A stretch of 6,497 nt of DNA from NCBI GenBank assembly GCA_964549335.1, contig CAZJUQ010000048.1:1-6497 (forward strand), written 5' to 3'. Source of the stretch: Sulfidibacterium sp964549335. GTDB taxonomy: Bacteria; Bacteroidota; Bacteroidia; Bacteroidales; F082. The translations under genes were made by a program, and so were the position numbers. The notes beneath the pieces were generated by a model, which searched no databases, had not been told where the DNA came from, and was given only the letters and a program-made list of their open reading frames with translations. Positions 5,958-6,497 of the stretch are shown here, one piece after another. How positions within the stretch are numbered: position 1 is the first letter of the stretch; every line of letters begins with the position of its first letter.

Positions 5958-5966
5958 TTAACGATA
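5942..5966. promoter_or_regulatory. Inverted repeat overlapping the promoter, candidate ArsR operator
   Basis: GTTAAT (5946-5951) and ATTAAC (5957-5962) are a perfect 6-base inverted repeat around CGCAA. After one mismatched base on each side, three further bases (TAT and ATA) also pair, giving a 25-base imperfect dyad. It covers the candidate -33 element of the promoter. A repressor dimer bound here would block RNA polymerase. Binding by the operon's own ArsR protein is inferred from position. Confidence 0.5.
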
Positions 5967-6085
5967 TATTTTTATCAATTTTTGTCAACAGTTCAAAAAA
6001 AATTAAGCGGGGGAAAAGCAACAAAATCCGAAACACTGACAATAAAACTTTTAAATATCAGCACTTTTATGAAATTAAAAAGATG

Positions 6086-6106
6086 CGGACATTATTTTAA
6101 TATCCG
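6086..6106 (-). terminator. Small hairpin, possible minus-strand terminator
   Basis: CGGACATTA and TAATATCCG pair over nine positions with one mismatch around a TTT loop. On the minus strand the stem is followed by the T-run in CATCTTTTTAATTT. It could stop antisense transcripts leaving the methyltransferase locus before they enter the arsR operon. With no minus-strand gene visible just to the right, this is a weak call. Confidence 0.25.
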
Positions 6107-6174
6107 TCCAAAAAAAACATACAAACCAAAACGCACTTATATTAAAATATAGGCAAAACCGGACGGTAAACGCT

Positions 6175-6205
6175 TTTCGGTTTTTACTCATTTTTATTAT
6201 CTTTG
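6175..6205 (+). promoter_or_regulatory. Candidate distal promoter of the methyltransferase gene
   Basis: TATCTTTG at 6198-6205 is a perfect match to the Bacteroidota -7 consensus. The -33 position, 19 bases upstream, reads TTTC (6175-6178) rather than TTTG, so the upstream half is imperfect. Transcription would begin near 6209 and give a leader of about 150 bases before the ATG at 6360. Confidence 0.4.
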
Positions 6206-6223
6206 AAAAACTAAATTTTCAAA
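6202..6223. promoter_or_regulatory. 8-base perfect inverted repeat on the distal promoter, candidate operator
   Basis: TTTGAAAA (6202-6209) and TTTTCAAA (6216-6223) pair perfectly around ACTAAA. The left arm includes the TTTG of the -7 box and the expected transcription start. A protein binding here would control the promoter; alternatively the start of the transcript could fold into a small hairpin. The sequence is A+T rich, so chance is a real possibility. Confidence 0.3.
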
Positions 6224-6331
6224 AAAAATTGTTAGCCAAAACCCGGTTGAATTACAGCCATTGTAAAGGGGATTAGTGTTACATAGGCGTTGTGTAGCAT
6301 ATGAGAAGATATTAAGAAAAAATAGATGCCA

Positions 6332-6355
6332 AACCATAAAATATGGTTATTTTTG
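6332..6355 (+). promoter_or_regulatory. Proximal promoter element with adjoining inverted repeat before the methyltransferase
   Basis: AACCATA (6332-6338) and TATGGTT (6342-6348) form a perfect 7-base inverted repeat around AAA. Its last base is the first base of TATTTTTG (6348-6355), a consensus -7 box that ends four bases before the ATG at 6360. No TTTG is found at the -33 distance. The dyad could be the binding site of a control protein or of the methyltransferase itself, since autoregulation is known for some C5 methyltransferases. This layout repeats the one seen at the ArsR gene. Confidence 0.4.
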
Positions 6356-6359
6356 TAAT

Positions 6360-6497
6360 ATGAATAAAAATGATAAATTAAAAGCAATTGATTTTTTCTG
6401 TTCCGGAGGTGGAATGACTCACGGAATGCGTGAGGCGGGAATAGAAGTTATTGCCGGAATTGATAACGACCCCGATGTAAAAGAAACATATGAAAAA
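6360..6497 (+). CDS. C5-cytosine DNA methyltransferase, N-terminal part, partial
   Basis: The first 46 codons read MNKNDKLKAIDFFCSGGGMT and onward, and run off the right edge. DFFCSGGGMTHGMREAG (11-27) is motif I of C5-cytosine DNA methyltransferases, the S-adenosylmethionine-binding D-x-F-x-G-x-G-G loop, here in the CSGGG variant. It is followed by EVIAGIDNDP, motif II, with the acidic residue that holds the cofactor ribose. The catalytic Pro-Cys motif IV and the target-recognition domain are outside the window, so the target site is unknown. The enzyme would methylate cytosine in DNA, most likely as part of a restriction-modification pair whose nuclease lies further right; a solitary methyltransferase is the alternative. 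Family assignment from motifs I and II is strong. Completeness cannot be judged. Confidence 0.85.
   Translation, partial: MNKNDKLKAIDFFCSGGGMTHGMREAGIEVIAGIDNDPDVKETYEK

Larger units (their letters stand above)
5967..6359. other. Gene-free intergenic stretch, rich in short inverted repeats, between the arsR operon and the methyltransferase gene
   Basis: No credible coding region is present; the longest ATG frame seen (6069-6152) gives only 27 residues of basic low-complexity sequence. The DNA is strongly A+T rich. It contains several small dyads: 6086-6106, TATATT-AA-AATATA at 6138-6151, AAAACCG/CGGTTTT at 6155-6184, the pair at 6202-6223 and the one at 6332-6348. It also contains a candidate promoter. 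The part around 6251-6301 differs in composition, is less A-rich, and holds short imperfect repeats (TTACA/TGTAA, and TGTTACATA versus TGTAGCATA). It may mark a junction of inserted DNA, but no attachment site, insertion sequence end or tRNA gene is recognisable. Confidence 0.5.

Noticed and set aside
6069..6152. Possible 27-residue basic peptide starting MKLKRCGHYF
   Set aside because: It is short and Lys-rich in an A-rich gap, with no ribosome binding site and a hairpin across its middle; chance explains it.
6271..6301. Possible integron-type recombination (attC) site around GGCGTTGTGTAGC
   Set aside because: The required GTTRRRY core and a complementary partner core are not present; no integrase or cassette is visible.
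1..6497. CRISPR array, tRNA or rRNA genes, insertion sequences
   Set aside because: No regularly spaced repeats, cloverleaf-like sequences, ribosomal RNA segments or transposase-like frames were seen on either strand by reading.

Overview
The window looks like a piece of a Bacteroidota (probably Bacteroidales-type, anaerobic) chromosome. Several things point there: moderately AT-rich coding DNA, starts with little or no Shine-Dalgarno sequence, several promoters of the Bacteroides type (TTTG or TTG, a 19-21 base gap, then TAnnTTTG), and proteins whose sequence style fits that phylum (a CCF-type ArsR regulator, an OprO/P-like porin, a YgfK-type oxidoreductase). This assignment is inferred from style, not from a database match.

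Left part (1-2400, plus strand). The window opens inside the 3' end of a large YgfK-like iron-sulfur oxidoreductase (labelled 'putative selenate reductase subunit' in many genomes). A 254-base gap follows, holding a perfect 14-base palindrome and a Bacteroides-type promoter. Next is a complete 490-residue fold-type II PLP-dependent enzyme of unknown substrate. Two hairpins followed by T-rich DNA probably end that transcript.

Middle part (2408-5957, minus strand). Six tightly packed genes read as one operon, in transcription order: an ArsR-family repressor with Cys41, Cys42 and Cys83; a TauE/SafE (TSUP) membrane transporter; a single-domain rhodanese; a small OprO/P-like outer-membrane porin; and two paralogous five-helix half-permeases related to the ArsP/DUF318 permease family. 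The rhodanese and porin genes overlap by four bases, and gaps elsewhere are 5, 5, 10 and about 50 bases. An inverted repeat overlaps the candidate promoter of the regulator. The set suggests an envelope-spanning, thiol-reagent-responsive efflux or uptake system for a sulfur, selenium or arsenic species. No arsenate reductase, ArsB/Acr3 pump or thioredoxin-like partner is present, so it is not a standard ars operon. This operon is the most interesting content of the window.

Right part (5958-6497). A roughly 390-base gene-free stretch is rich in short inverted repeats and has a second Bacteroides-type promoter. After it comes the first 46 codons of a C5-cytosine DNA methyltransferase on the plus strand, probably the first gene of a restriction-modification locus lying outside the window. 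The methyltransferase and the ArsR gene share the same arrangement: TATTTTTG, four bases, then ATG. This suggests leaderless or near-leaderless transcription.
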